From: an uncultured Butyricimonas sp.
GTDB lineage: Bacteria; Bacteroidota; Bacteroidia; Bacteroidales; Marinifilaceae
Direction: 5' to 3'
Length of the DNA stretch: 64,000 nt
Assembly: GCA_944321845.1 (NCBI GenBank)
Contig: CALUMT010000010.1
Coordinates: 62,001 to 126,000, forward strand
The stretch's first letter is position 1, and every line of letters begins with the position of its first letter. Below are positions 1 to 9,440 of this stretch, in pieces. The position numbers and the translations under genes were made by a program. Below the pieces are notes generated by a model. That model did no database searches and was not told the origin of the DNA. It was given only the letters and a program-made list of their open reading frames with translations.

Positions 1-1890
1 TTGGAACGGAACCTGTATCTTTCCACTCAATTGATTGACATGGACGTGAAGGGAGTAATAGCCCTGAACATGTACGATGAATTGACACGTTCTGGAGCGA
101 CATTCGATTACGAGGCATTGGGCAAGATGATAGGTATGCCGATGATACCTACTGTCGGTTCGAAGGGAAAGGGAGTGAAAGAATTGTTGCGGGAAGTTAT
201 CGAGGTATACGAGGGAAGGAGCGAGACGGTACGGCATATTCATATAAATTACGGAAATGAGGTGGAGAGCGGAATTGTGGCCGTTCGGGGAGAACTGAAC
301 CAAGAGAAGGATTTGATTTCTAACGTGTCGCCCCGTTTTCTGGCTTTGATGCTATTGGAAGGGGATGCCGAGGTGATGGAATTGGTACAGCGGGATGCTC
401 AACGACCGGAACTGATGCGGGTAGTTAAAGAGCAGACGGAGCGGCTGGAAGCGACATTTCATGATAAGGTGGAGTCCATGATCACGGATGCCAAGTACGG
501 TTTTATCTCGGGGGCGTTGAAGGAAACCTTCCAGGAAAGTCCGGTGAATCGGAGACGAAAGACGGAATATATAGATGCCATTGTCACGCATAAATTGTTT
601 GGATTCCCGATATTTCTGCTTTTCCTGTTCTTGACGTTTTATATCACCTTCACGGTAGGTGGTTACCCGCAGGAGTGGATAGAAAATGGGGTCAACATGC
701 TAGGAGAATGGATATCCACTACGATGGCTGATGGACCGTTGAAAGACTTGATAGTGGACGGGATTATTGGGGGAGTTGGCGGGGTTATCGTGTTCCTACC
801 GAATATATTGATTTTGTTCCTGTTTATCTCTTTTATGGAGGATACGGGTTACATGGCTCGGGCTGCCTTTATCATGGACAAACTAATGCACAAGATCGGT
901 TTGCACGGGAAGAGTTTTATACCGATGATTATGGGATTCGGTTGTAATGTGCCGGCCATTATGTCTACCCGGATGTTGGAAAACCGGAACGATCGGATAC
1001 TGACGATATTAATTAATCCTTTTATGTCCTGCAGTGCCCGTCTGCCGGTGTATATCTTGCTGGTCGGGGCATTCTTTAAGGAATATGCGGCCTTGGTATT
1101 GTTCGGGTTATATATGATAGGTATTGTGGTGGCCATCGTGATGGCGAAGCTGTTCAAGCGTTTTCTTTTCCACAAGGAAGAGGCGCCTTTCGTGATGGAG
1201 TTGCCTCCTTACCGGATGCCGACGGGGCGTTCGGTGATGATTCACATGTGGGATAAAGGGCAGCAGTACCTGAAGAAAATGGGCGGAATTATCATGTTGG
1301 CCTCAATCTTGATATGGGCTTTGGGATATTTCCCGGTGAACGAGGAAATGGGGAAAGAATATGAACTTAAACGTCAGGCGATAGAACGCTCCTATGCGAC
1401 TATGCCTTCCGTGTCGGATACTCGGATAGCAGGTTTGTTGGAAGCGGAGAAGCAAGGCCTTTTGGAAAGCTTGAGTCGGGAGGAATTGGAGGCCCGGCAG
1501 GAAAATTCCTATATCGGTCGTATCGGTAAGACGCTGGAACCCATCTGGATGCCTCTTGGATTGGAGTGGAAGGCCGGGGTAAGTATATTGACCGGGGTTG
1601 CGGCCAAGGAAATTGTGGTCAGTACCATGGCCGTGCTTTATCAGGCGGACGAGGAGGTGGAAACGGGTGAAATATCCTTGGGCGACCGCTTGAAGGCTCA
1701 TGGCTATACTCCCTTGATCGCTTTCGTGTTCCTCTTGTTTGTGTTGCTGTATTCCCCTTGTTTTGCAACCTTGATTGTCATAGCGAAAGAGATTGGTGTC
1801 AAATGGGCATTCTTCGTCATGGGGTATACCACGATATTGGCTTGGGTACTCTGTTTTGCAGTCAAGCAGATAGTAGGAATATTTTTATGA
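1..1890 (+). CDS. feoB: Ferrous iron transporter FeoB (5' end outside window)
   Basis: FeoB imports Fe2+ across the inner membrane with a cytosolic G-protein domain joined to a membrane pore. The window opens inside the gene: the G4 motif (ALNMYDE, residues 21-27 of the visible part) is present but the P-loop must lie upstream, so the base-1 TTG is not the start. The remaining G domain and helical linker run to about residue 190. The pore follows, with the first membrane segment near 197-218, a gate region with GGVGGVIVFLPN near 257, the conserved GFGCNVPAI near 314 and the second gate (LTGVAAKEIVVS) near 528. A Cys-rich FeoB partner follows 22 bases later. Family certain; about 629 residues are visible. 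Confidence 0.97.
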   Translation: MERNLYLSTQLIDMDVKGVIALNMYDELTRSGATFDYEALGKMIGMPMIPTVGSKGKGVKELLREVIEVYEGRSETVRHIHINYGNEVESGIVAVRGELNQEKDLISNVSPRFLALMLLEGDAEVMELVQRDAQRPELMRVVKEQTERLEATFHDKVESMITDAKYGFISGALKETFQESPVNRRRKTEYIDAIVTHKLFGFPIFLLFLFLTFYITFTVGGYPQEWIENGVNMLGEWISTTMADGPLKDLIVDGIIGGVGGVIVFLPNILILFLFISFMEDTGYMARAAFIMDKLMHKIGLHGKSFIPMIMGFGCNVPAIMSTRMLENRNDRILTILINPFMSCSARLPVYILLVGAFFKEYAALVLFGLYMIGIVVAIVMAKLFKRFLFHKEEAPFVMELPPYRMPTGRSVMIHMWDKGQQYLKKMGGIIMLASILIWALGYFPVNEEMGKEYELKRQAIERSYATMPSVSDTRIAGLLEAEKQGLLESLSREELEARQENSYIGRIGKTLEPIWMPLGLEWKAGVSILTGVAAKEIVVSTMAVLYQADEEVETGEISLGDRLKAHGYTPLIAFVFLLFVLLYSPCFATLIVIAKEIGVKWAFFVMGYTTILAWVLCFAVKQIVGIFL

Positions 1891-1912
1891 CAGATAGAAA
1901 ATTTTTAGGATT

Positions 1913-2059
1913 ATGGATATACAGATGCTTGCAGTAAAAATAATCATCGGTTTGGCCTTATTATTGGCTGGCCGATGGATTTTTCAGAAATTGACCCGGA
2001 AAGGAAATTGTTGTTGTGGTTGTGGCGGAAAATGCGGGCATAAAAAAAGCTGTCGATAA
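1913..2059 (+). CDS. FeoB-associated Cys-rich membrane miniprotein
   Basis: A 48-residue protein read from ATG 1913 to TAA 2057-2059. It has one hydrophobic segment (residues 6-20, KIIIGLALLLAG within it) followed by a basic stretch and a cysteine cluster, GNCCCGCGGKCGHKKSC. This matches the FeoB_associated family, which sits directly after feoB in many bacteria; its role is unproven, though an Fe2+-binding or FeoB-stabilising role is usually supposed. The six cysteines and one histidine could bind metal. It lies 22 bases after feoB in the same direction and ends inside a terminator hairpin, so it closes the feo operon. Identification rests on position and composition. Confidence 0.85.
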   Translation: MDIQMLAVKIIIGLALLLAGRWIFQKLTRKGNCCCGCGGKCGHKKSCR

Positions 2060-2076
2060 TCTCGGCAGCTTTTTTT
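2042..2076 (+). terminator. Bidirectional terminator between feo operon and rpmH
   Basis: A 15-bp stem with a 5-base loop: seven A, then GCTGTCGA, pairs with TCGGCAGC and seven T, with one T-G wobble. A runs on one side and T runs on the other make it a rho-independent terminator in both directions, serving the feo operon on the plus strand and rpmH on the minus strand. It overlaps the last six codons of the Cys-rich miniprotein. Confidence 0.85.
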
Positions 2077-2079
2077 ATA

Positions 2080-2238
2080 TTAGTGCTTGTGTCTGTGCTC
2101 GTCGGAAATAGTCAATTTTTTTCTTCCCTTGGCTCTTCTTCTAGCTAGAACAGCTCTACCACCAGCGGTAGACATTCTTTCCCGGAAACCATGCTTGTTT
2201 CTTCTTTTTCTGTTGTGAGGTTGAAATGTACGTTTCAT
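2080..2238 (-). CDS. rpmH: 50S ribosomal protein L34
   Basis: A 52-residue, highly basic protein starting [18 protein letters not shown] and containing the family core [21 protein letters not shown]34 is a small protein of the large ribosomal subunit that folds around 23S rRNA. Length fits Bacteroidota L34. The gene stands alone on the minus strand between the feo terminator and a well-formed promoter at 2280-2310. The usual partner rnpA is not next to it. Confidence 0.97.
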   Translation of the reverse strand: MKRTFQPHNRKRRNKHGFRERMSTAGGRAVLARRRAKGRKKLTISDEHRHKH

Positions 2239-2279
2239 TGCAGTATTATCTAATGTTATTATTTTCTCAATTCGGACGA

Positions 2280-2310
2280 CAAAGGTAGGCTTTTTTTTTA
2301 TTGTGCCAAA
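2280..2310 (-). promoter_or_regulatory. rpmH promoter, Bacteroides type
   Basis: On the minus strand TTTG (2310-2307) is followed after exactly 19 bases by TACCTTTG (2287-2280). This is a full match to the Bacteroidetes -33/-7 consensus. Transcription would start near 2273, about 35 bases before the rpmH ATG. Confidence 0.75.
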
Positions 2311-2350
2311 GAAATTTTAGGGAATTATCTCCCAATATTGGAATTATTAT

Positions 2351-2358
2351 TAGTTTTG
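2351..2358 (+). promoter_or_regulatory. -7 element upstream of ECF sigma gene
   Basis: TAGTTTTG fits the Bacteroidetes -7 consensus TAnnTTTG and lies 35 bases before the GTG start of the sigma gene. No good TTTG is found at the -33 position, so the promoter is probably weak or helped by another factor. Confidence 0.45.
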
Positions 2359-2392
2359 TGATTGTAAATGAAGCTAAAGCACGATTCGAGAG

Positions 2393-2938
2393 GTGAATAT
2401 AGAGATTGTGAATCATAAAGACAGGCGGGCGTGGAAAGAGTTTTTCGATTCTTACTACGGTGCTTTGTGCAATCATTGTTCCCGGATTGTGCCCGAACGC
2501 TCGGCTGTGGAGGATATCGTGCAGGAGGTTTTTATTAAGATATGGGATGGAAATGTGGTTTTTGAGAACGAGAATGCCTTGTCTGCCTATCTTTATAGAT
2601 CCGTTACGAATAATGCCTTGAAATATTTGCGGGATACCCATGTCGAGGAGGAAAGATTGCAACAATGGTGTGAGGCGGAGCAGGATATGTCGGAGGATGA
2701 ATTTTCCAGCGTGGTACAGGAGGAAGTGTTGAGGAAATTGAGGGAACTGATAGATCAGTTACCAGCCGAGCGACGTAAGATTCTGCTCATGAGTATGGAG
2801 GGAATGAAAGGAGAGGAAATCGCGGAACAACTTGGGGTGTCGATTAATACCGTGAAACAACAAAAATATCGGGCCTATAAGTTTATAAAAGAGCAGCTTG
2901 GCGATTATTGGGCCGTGGCGGTATTATTTTTCTTGTAA
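2393..2938 (+). CDS. ECF RNA polymerase sigma-70 factor
   Basis: A 181-residue ECF sigma factor of the type paired with FecR anti-sigma factors at SusC/SusD loci in Bacteroidetes. Region 2 lies at about residues 12-50 (AVEDIVQEVFIKIWDG) and region 4 at about 117-170 (RRKILLMSMEGMKGEEIAEQLGVS, then NTVKQQKYRAYKFIKEQL). The start is GTG; no in-frame ATG upstream fits. It would direct RNA polymerase to the downstream TonB-transporter genes when released from FecR. The FecR gene begins 80 bases downstream. Family assignment is firm; its target promoters are not known. Confidence 0.92.
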   Translation: MNIEIVNHKDRRAWKEFFDSYYGALCNHCSRIVPERSAVEDIVQEVFIKIWDGNVVFENENALSAYLYRSVTNNALKYLRDTHVEEERLQQWCEAEQDMSEDEFSSVVQEEVLRKLRELIDQLPAERRKILLMSMEGMKGEEIAEQLGVSINTVKQQKYRAYKFIKEQLGDYWAVAVLFFL

Positions 2939-3018
2939 ATTTCTTGTGATTTTTTTTCATCTTGCTGTTATACTTTTTTCTTTTTTCGGATTTATAGGAT
3001 GTAAAAAGGATAAAAAGT

Positions 3019-4197
3019 ATGGAACGGAACGGTCATAGCGTAACGGAAATAGTGCATCGGGTACTTCGCCATTTGTTGGGCGAAGAGGATGAACGGGAAC
3101 GGGAGGAATTTCACCGCCTGATTCATGAACCGGGCTTATTGAATAATGCGTCTGATTTGGAGAATCGGGAGAAAATCATGGAACAATTGAATACACCTTC
3201 TTCTTTTTCTTCCGGGGAGGCTTACGAGCGTTTTATCTCCTATTGCCGGAAACGGGAACGAGTACGTTGGATCCGTTTTGCCCGAGTGGCGGCCGTTTTG
3301 GTATTGCCTGTTCTTTTAGGTGTTGGGGCATGGTGGTTGTTGTCTCGGGAGAAGGATAGTGCGGCTCTTCTTTCTCAAGTGGAAGAGGTATCACCTGTGT
3401 CCCCCAAGGCTTATCTTACTTTGGAGACTGGTCAGCATGTTGCGTTGGGACAACAGGGTCAAACGACAATGCAGGATGGTAGCGTGATGCGTCAGGATTC
3501 TGCTGTTGTATCCTATGCCGGTTTAGAGAAAGCCGATAAATCAAAGGTTGTTTTTCATGAGTTGAATGTACCCCGTGGCGGTGAGTATCTGTTGGTCTTG
3601 TCAGATAGTACTCGGGTGTGGGTGAATGCCGATTCCCGGCTTCGTTACCCGGTACGGTTCGAGGGGAAACGGGAAGTGTATCTTCTGGTGGGAGAGGCTT
3701 ATTTCGATGTCGCTCGGGATGAGGCACTTCCCTTTGTCGTGCATACCTCCCGGGGGCAGGTGAAAGTCTTGGGAACGGAATTTAACGTGAACACTTATGA
3801 TAAGGAGGCTGGAGTGGTAACCACCCTTGTGGAAGGGAGCGTACAATTTGCAGCTCCGGGTAAAGCGGTTAAATCCGTTGTTTTGAAACCGGGAGATCAG
3901 TTACTCACCGGAGAAGGGAATGATTGGCAGGTACGTGAGGTGAACGTGGCGGAATATGTCGCCTGGAAGGACGGCGAATACGTGTTTAATCATCAGACGT
4001 TGGAAAACCTGATGAAAATCGTGGAACGGAATTACGATGTCACAGTTTTCTTCGCCAGTGAAGGATGTAAATCTTTACGTTTCTCCGGGGATTTGAAGAA
4101 ATACGATAAAGTCGAAAAATTCTTGCAGTTTATAGAGACAGGAGGTGACGTGCGTTTCGTGATAAAGGATAGAACGATAACAGTATATAAGAAATAG
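3019..4197 (+). CDS. FecR-family anti-sigma factor
   Basis: A 392-residue inner-membrane signalling protein. The cytoplasmic N-terminal part (1-90) would hold the ECF sigma factor. One membrane helix (about 93-113, VAAVLVLPVLLGVGAWWLL) is followed by a periplasmic FecR domain (about 180-285, with TRVWVNADSRLRYPVRF and VKVLGTEFNVNTY). A C-terminal DUF4974-type domain (about 320-390, FNHQTLENLMKIVERNYDVTV) is the part thought to contact the STN domain of the TonB transporter. Gene order sigma-fecR-susC, with an STN domain on the SusC, is the classical trans-envelope signalling set-up. Length and domain order are normal. Confidence 0.93.
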   Translation: MERNGHSVTEIVHRVLRHLLGEEDEREREEFHRLIHEPGLLNNASDLENREKIMEQLNTPSSFSSGEAYERFISYCRKRERVRWIRFARVAAVLVLPVLLGVGAWWLLSREKDSAALLSQVEEVSPVSPKAYLTLETGQHVALGQQGQTTMQDGSVMRQDSAVVSYAGLEKADKSKVVFHELNVPRGGEYLLVLSDSTRVWVNADSRLRYPVRFEGKREVYLLVGEAYFDVARDEALPFVVHTSRGQVKVLGTEFNVNTYDKEAGVVTTLVEGSVQFAAPGKAVKSVVLKPGDQLLTGEGNDWQVREVNVAEYVAWKDGEYVFNHQTLENLMKIVERNYDVTVFFASEGCKSLRFSGDLKKYDKVEKFLQFIETGGDVRFVIKDRTITVYKK

Positions 4198-4219
4198 GGA
4201 AACCCTGGTCCGGTTCCCC
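4197..4219 (+). promoter_or_regulatory. Short hairpin after fecR
   Basis: GGGAAACC pairs with GGTTCCCC around a 6-7 base loop right at the fecR stop codon. No T run follows, so it is not a typical terminator; it could lower read-through from the regulatory genes into susC or stabilise an mRNA end. The 134 bases between fecR and susC show no clear TAnnTTTG promoter. Confidence 0.35.
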
Positions 4220-4331
4220 TATTCGGTAGCTAGTGTATAATTAAATAATTAAACAGTCAAATGTATGAAAAAAAAGTGGATTAGAGGGTGTCCTATCCCC
4301 ATTCATGTATTAAAAAAAAGCGTTTCTAATC

Positions 4332-7300
4332 ATGAGATTGACATTTTTATTGACGGTGATGTTTAGTCTGAGTACTTGGGCAACGAGTGTTGCGCAGGAA
4401 AGTATGGTGACGTTGCAGATGAAGGATGCCTCCCTGGAGCAGGTTATTCTGGAATTGCGGGAGCAGACGGGTATGCGGTTCTTTTACAGTATCGACAAAA
4501 TCAAGTCATTCAATCACGTATCCATCCAGGCTAAAGGAGAAAAGTTGGCCGACGTGTTGAATCGTTTGTTGGAAGGTACGGGGCTTACTTATACCTTATT
4601 GGATGATGTTGTTGTCATTAAGGATGCCGTGTTGAATCAAAAGAAAGATTCCGTCAAAAATACAACAGTCAAAGGTGTTGTCCGAGACGTGAAAAAACAG
4701 CCTATTCCAGGAGTGACTGTCTTGGTGAAAGGAACGACGATAGGAGTGACTACAGATGCTGATGGTAAATTTTCCTTGTTTGTTCCGTCTGCAATTTCCG
4801 AATTGATGTTTTCTTTCGTGGGTATGAAAACAATTACATTAAAGTGTAGTGAGCGTCCTAAACAGGGGGATTGGGTGATCACCATGGAGGATGACGTGAT
4901 TGCCATGGATGAGGTAAACGTGGTGAGTACGGGGTACCAGACCGTGAATCGTCGGGACATGGTGGGCTCTTTCTCTCAGGTGAAGGCGGAGGATATCATG
5001 GTTGCCGGAGCTGTAAATATTACCGATATGTTACAGGGGCAGATTCCGGGAATGATTGTGACCCGTACGAGTGCCCGTGCCGGATCACGTGCTAATATTA
5101 AAATTCGAGGAACGGCCACGTTGGGGAATACGGACCCGATATTTGTGGTCGACGGGATTATCCAAGAGGATCCAATTCGATTAAATGCTTCAAGTGGGCA
5201 AATTGATGATATAAAAAACATTATCGGAGATCAGGTTTCCTGGTTGAATCCTCACGATATCGAAACAATTACAGTATTAAAGGATGCTTCCGCCACGGCG
5301 ATTTACGGTTCTCGGGCTTCCAATGGCGTTATCGTGATTACAACGAAAAAACCGAAAAGCGGGGACCGCATCTCGGTACGCTATTCCGGTAGTTTCAGTT
5401 TTACACCCCGTTTACGTTATGACCAGTTTAATCTGATGAACTCTCAGGAACGGGTGATGTTTGCGGAAGAAGTTTTTTCTCTTGGTTCTCTTTATTCTTC
5501 AGAACCTATTCCAGACATGAATACACCGGAAGGAGTGATGCGCTTATTCTTTTTAGGTAAGATCTCGGAGGAAGAATATTGGACCCGTCGTGATTATTTG
5601 GAAACCTTAAATACGGATTGGCTAAAATTGTTGACCCGTAGGGCATTAACTCATTCACATAATGTAAGTTTTGGGGGTGGATCTGAACGGGCTACTTATT
5701 CAGCTTCACTCGGGTATAGTAAACAAGAAGGTCAGGAAGTGGGGAATGACACGGAAAAATTTACTTCTCGGGTTGCATTAAACATGCGTTTACATGATAA
5801 AGTACGCATGGCAATTTCTTTGGACGGTACGGTGGAAAAAACGCTTGGTTATGCGAATGGTGTCAACCCTTTACAATATGCAACTACGACAAGTAGAGCT
5901 ATTCCTGCTTTCGATGAGAATGGGAATTATGCTTATTATTTAAAAACAAATTCTTATAAGTATAACGAGGAAAGTGAGTACCTAAGTTATAATATTTTGA
6001 ATGAGATGGATAACAGTTGTTCCACGATAAAGAGTGGACGAGTAGGGGTTACCTTGGATTTTTCTTGGGAGCTAACTTCTTGGTTGAAATATCAATTGAC
6101 GGGGGGGTATTCGTATAATAGTGTAAATACAGATAAGTATAGTACGGAGCGTACGTTTTATATAGCGAATAAATACCGGGGATATGATTACGGAACGGTG
6201 ACTTCTACGAATCCTTGGTATGCTGCGGCTCAGTTACCTTCTGGAGGAGAATTGTTTTCTTCTACTGCTACGCAGCATAGTTATAATATCCAGAATAAAT
6301 TAATGATATCCAAGAATTTTAATGAGAATAACCGATTAAATATAATGCTAGGAACGGAAGTCCGTTCTTCTATAAATCATAGTACACAAACTACGTTTTG
6401 GGGATATGTTCCAGATCGAGGGCATATGTTTGTGAAACCTACACCTCCCGAGGAGATCGTACCGATAGCAACAATATATGATGATACTGGTTTTGGTATA
6501 TTGAATGATTTATATAATAAAAGAGCCGCAGTTAGTAAACGCACGGATAACTTTTTCTCTTTATTTGCCACATTGGCTTATTCTTTCATGAACCGCTACG
6601 TGTTTAATTTCAACGTACGTAACGATGCATCCAATCGTTTCGGGCAGGATGTAAACCGTCGTTTAGATCCGACCTATTCCTTTGGTCTTTCTTGGCGGAT
6701 GTCAGAAGAACCATGGATGGCAAGTCTTCACAATATCATCTCAGATTTGAATTTTAAAGTGACCTATGGAATCCAAGGGAACGCAAACTTAAATAAAAGC
6801 CCAGACGTGATATTACAACTTTCTAGTATAAAAAAACCGTATGCTTCTTATGGTTCTCGTATAAGTTCGATACCCAATCCTAATCTCTCTTGGGAACGGA
6901 CCCAAACGTGGAATTTTGGTTTGGATTTTCAATTATTCAATCGGTTTAATATTGTAGCCGATTATTATACCCGCCGTTCAAATGCGGTGATTCAACAAGA
7001 TATCGCTTATGAAAATGGTCGGAAACAAATGGATATTAACGGAGGAATCCTGTATAATAATGGGATTGAGGTGACAGTAAGTTTTAATCCGGTAAATACG
7101 AAGAATTTTGGAATAAATCTTAGCGTGAATAGCTCGAAGAACTGGAACAAAGGGGGAGAAACACCTTTTGAACCAACTTATAATGATTTTTTAAATGGTA
7201 GTTCAACTTCAATATTAAAAGAGGGATATCCGATAAACGCTATTTGGTCATGGGATTTTACAGGCTTGAATCCAGAAAATGGTTCTCCTGAGTTTGCAAA

Positions 7301-7892
7301 CTTGGAGGTAGATAATGAGGTCGCAAAATTGGATCCTACAACGGTGCTGACTTATTCTGGATCAACAGAACCTGATTTCACGGGAGGGATAAATTTTGGT
7401 GTCCGTTATAAATCATTTACCTTAAATACCTCGTTTTCATTACTACTTGGTGGCGTGAAACGTTTGGCAAGCCCGTATAAGAATTTCTACAATGGTGTAA
7501 ATATTCCTGAAACAACGGAGAATATCAGTCGGGATGTGTTGAAACGCTGGAAAAAGCCTGGAGATGAAGCTTACACGAATATCCCTGGTTTACAAACCTC
7601 TTCTTCTTTGTTGAAAACTCCTTTTACATCGAGTATAACCGTTATGCAAGTTTATGCAAAGTCTGATATATTGATTGTGAAAAATTCATTTTTGCGTTGC
7701 CGTGATTTGGGAATCAGTTGGAGAATGCCTTCTGATATTACGAAGAAAATAGGTTTAAGCAGTTTTACAGCAAGTGCTTCGGTAAGTAACCTATTCGTAA
7801 TAGCCTCAAAACGCTTTAATGGATTTGATCCGGAATTGGAGGATAGTGTGATGCCTAAAAATTATTCTTTAAGTATTAGTGTCGGATTTTAA
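4332..7892 (+). CDS. SusC/RagA-type TonB-dependent outer-membrane transporter with STN domain
   Basis: A 1186-residue outer-membrane importer. From ATG 4332 there is a signal peptide (MRLTFLLTVMFSLSTWATSVAQ), an STN domain (about 28-100) that talks to FecR, a carboxypeptidase-regulatory-like fold (about 113-195), the plug (about 205-340, with NITDMLQGQIPGMIVTR, PIFVVDGI and SNGVIVITTKK) and the beta-barrel. The STN plus plug layout points to substrate-triggered signalling through FecR and the ECF factor. A leader of the kind common in this family (MKKKWIRGCPIPIHVLKK) is encoded from ATG 4265 but is out of frame because of an 8-A run at 4312-4319. The substrate is unknown; neighbouring peptidase folds suggest peptide or protein. 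Confidence 0.95.
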   Translation: MRLTFLLTVMFSLSTWATSVAQESMVTLQMKDASLEQVILELREQTGMRFFYSIDKIKSFNHVSIQAKGEKLADVLNRLLEGTGLTYTLLDDVVVIKDAVLNQKKDSVKNTTVKGVVRDVKKQPIPGVTVLVKGTTIGVTTDADGKFSLFVPSAISELMFSFVGMKTITLKCSERPKQGDWVITMEDDVIAMDEVNVVSTGYQTVNRRDMVGSFSQVKAEDIMVAGAVNITDMLQGQIPGMIVTRTSARAGSRANIKIRGTATLGNTDPIFVVDGIIQEDPIRLNASSGQIDDIKNIIGDQVSWLNPHDIETITVLKDASATAIYGSRASNGVIVITTKKPKSGDRISVRYSGSFSFTPRLRYDQFNLMNSQERVMFAEEVFSLGSLYSSEPIPDMNTPEGVMRLFFLGKISEEEYWTRRDYLETLNTDWLKLLTRRALTHSHNVSFGGGSERATYSASLGYSKQEGQEVGNDTEKFTSRVALNMRLHDKVRMAISLDGTVEKTLGYANGVNPLQYATTTSRAIPAFDENGNYAYYLKTNSYKYNEESEYLSYNILNEMDNSCSTIKSGRVGVTLDFSWELTSWLKYQLTGGYSYNSVNTDKYSTERTFYIANKYRGYDYGTVTSTNPWYAAAQLPSGGELFSSTATQHSYNIQNKLMISKNFNENNRLNIMLGTEVRSSINHSTQTTFWGYVPDRGHMFVKPTPPEEIVPIATIYDDTGFGILNDLYNKRAAVSKRTDNFFSLFATLAYSFMNRYVFNFNVRNDASNRFGQDVNRRLDPTYSFGLSWRMSEEPWMASLHNIISDLNFKVTYGIQGNANLNKSPDVILQLSSIKKPYASYGSRISSIPNPNLSWERTQTWNFGLDFQLFNRFNIVADYYTRRSNAVIQQDIAYENGRKQMDINGGILYNNGIEVTVSFNPVNTKNFGINLSVNSSKNWNKGGETPFEPTYNDFLNGSSTSILKEGYPINAIWSWDFTGLNPENGSPEFANLEVDNEVAKLDPTTVLTYSGSTEPDFTGGINFGVRYKSFTLNTSFSLLLGGVKRLASPYKNFYNGVNIPETTENISRDVLKRWKKPGDEAYTNIPGLQTSSSLLKTPFTSSITVMQVYAKSDILIVKNSFLRCRDLGISWRMPSDITKKIGLSSFTASASVSNLFVIASKRFNGFDPELEDSVMPKNYSLSISVGF

Positions 7893-7903
7893 TAAATAGA
7901 AAA

Positions 7904-9424
7904 ATGAGAAGAATATTTTTGATATATTGGTTTTGCCAATTGTTTGGCTTAACAGGATGTGCAGATTTTTTGGAACCTAAATCTTCGGATGAATACATAC
8001 CAGAAAATGCAATTTCTTTGGATGAAATGTTGGTTGATGAGGTGTATACTGGATTGGTTGCAAATTCCTATATGTTTCAATTTTATAATTTTTTTGATGA
8101 TGATGTTACGGTAACAGATTTACCGATAGGTTTTCGGGAATATGAACAGAATCAAGCAGATGCCATTTTTGCCCTATATACCTTGCAACCAGATCTATTT
8201 GCGAAAATGAGTTTATACGGGAGTGGCCTCACCGGTATTGCCTGGGATGAGTATTACGAAGCTATACTTGGTTGTAATGTGGCGTTGGATTATTTGGAAA
8301 AGATGAATGATGTAGAGGAAACGGAACGTTATGTGGCTGCACAGGCATTAGCCTTACGGGCATTTAATTATTTTCAATTGGTAAATTTGTTTGGTGCTCC
8401 CTATAATTATAACCCTGATGCATTGGGTGTCCCCTTGAAATTAAAAAGCGGTCTAACTACGGATTGGTTGAAACGCAATACGGTGAGAGAGGTGTATGAG
8501 CAAATTTGTAAAGATTTGGCACAATCAGATTCACTTTTCCGTTTGTTGCCAAGTGGTAAACAGTTTAATCAAGATTTTCGAATTAATTTGCCAGCCGTAC
8601 GTTTCTTGCGTTCTCGGGTAAGTCTTTACATGGAGAATTATGAGGAGACAATTTGATGGGCTGATTCTGTTTTACTTTGGAAGGAATTTCAATTATATGA
8701 TTTACTTACCTTTACTCCTTCAACAGATGTAGCTAAACCATATTACGGGAATTATACCACAGGGGAAGTAATCTGGTGTTATGGTTCTGCTGCAGACATT
8801 ACTCGCTTGACAAGTTTACAAGCTTATGACGAAGATAATAAACGTTATTATTTGTTCAATGCCTCTCCTGAATTACTGAATTCCTATACGGTGGAGGATT
8901 CTCTGCGGAAGAAATTATATATATTCGAAGAATATAGTAATTATGTCTGGACCGGAAATAAGAGGGCTATCGGGAAAGTGCCAAATAATCAATACTTAAA
9001 TGTACAGTATACGACAGACTTTGGTATGTCATTGCGTTTGTCTGAAGTATATTTGAATTTGGCTGAAGCCTATGCTATGTTGGGGAATGGCGAGAAGGCT
9101 TTGTACTACCTGAATGAATTACGACGGAAACGTATCAAGGAGTACCAAGATATAGTGGGGCTTTCAGGAGAGGAGTTAATTCAATTCGTAAAAGAGGAAC
9201 GCCGGCGGGAATTGTGTTTCGAGGGACATCGTTGGTTTGACCTGCGTCGTTGGGGAATGGAGAGTTTTACTCGGAAATGGAAGTTGTACGATGAACCTTG
9301 GCAGTATTATGTGATAGAGAAAAATGACCCGGCTTTTACCTTACCTATACCGGATGAGGTTATTGAACAGAATCCAGGATTGGAGCAAAATCCCTTGGCT
9401 CCAGAACGTCACGAGTCATTATGA
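7904..9424 (+). pseudogene. SusD/RagB-type lipoprotein gene interrupted by in-frame TGA
   Basis: The frame from ATG 7904 encodes a SusD-like surface lipoprotein, the substrate-binding lid of SusC. It has a signal peptide with lipobox LTGC (Cys about residue 19), TPR-like helices (QALALRAFNYFQLVNLFGAPY) and the family C-terminus (VKEERRRELCFEGHRWFDLRRW). Codon 251 (8654-8656) is TGA, but the same frame continues without a break, reading WADSVLLWKEFQLYDLL, to the stop at 9422-9424. The combined 506 codons are a normal SusD length, so a single nonsense change has split an otherwise intact gene. Restart at ATG 8807 would give only the C-terminal 205 residues. Functional only with stop read-through; otherwise a recent pseudogene or a base error. 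Confidence 0.88.
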
Positions 9425-9440
9425 TAAAAACGGATTAAAA

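Noticed and set aside
8807..9424. Separate small gene for the C-terminal half of SusD
   Set aside because: It is in the same frame as the first half and separated only by one TGA, so it is part of one broken gene.
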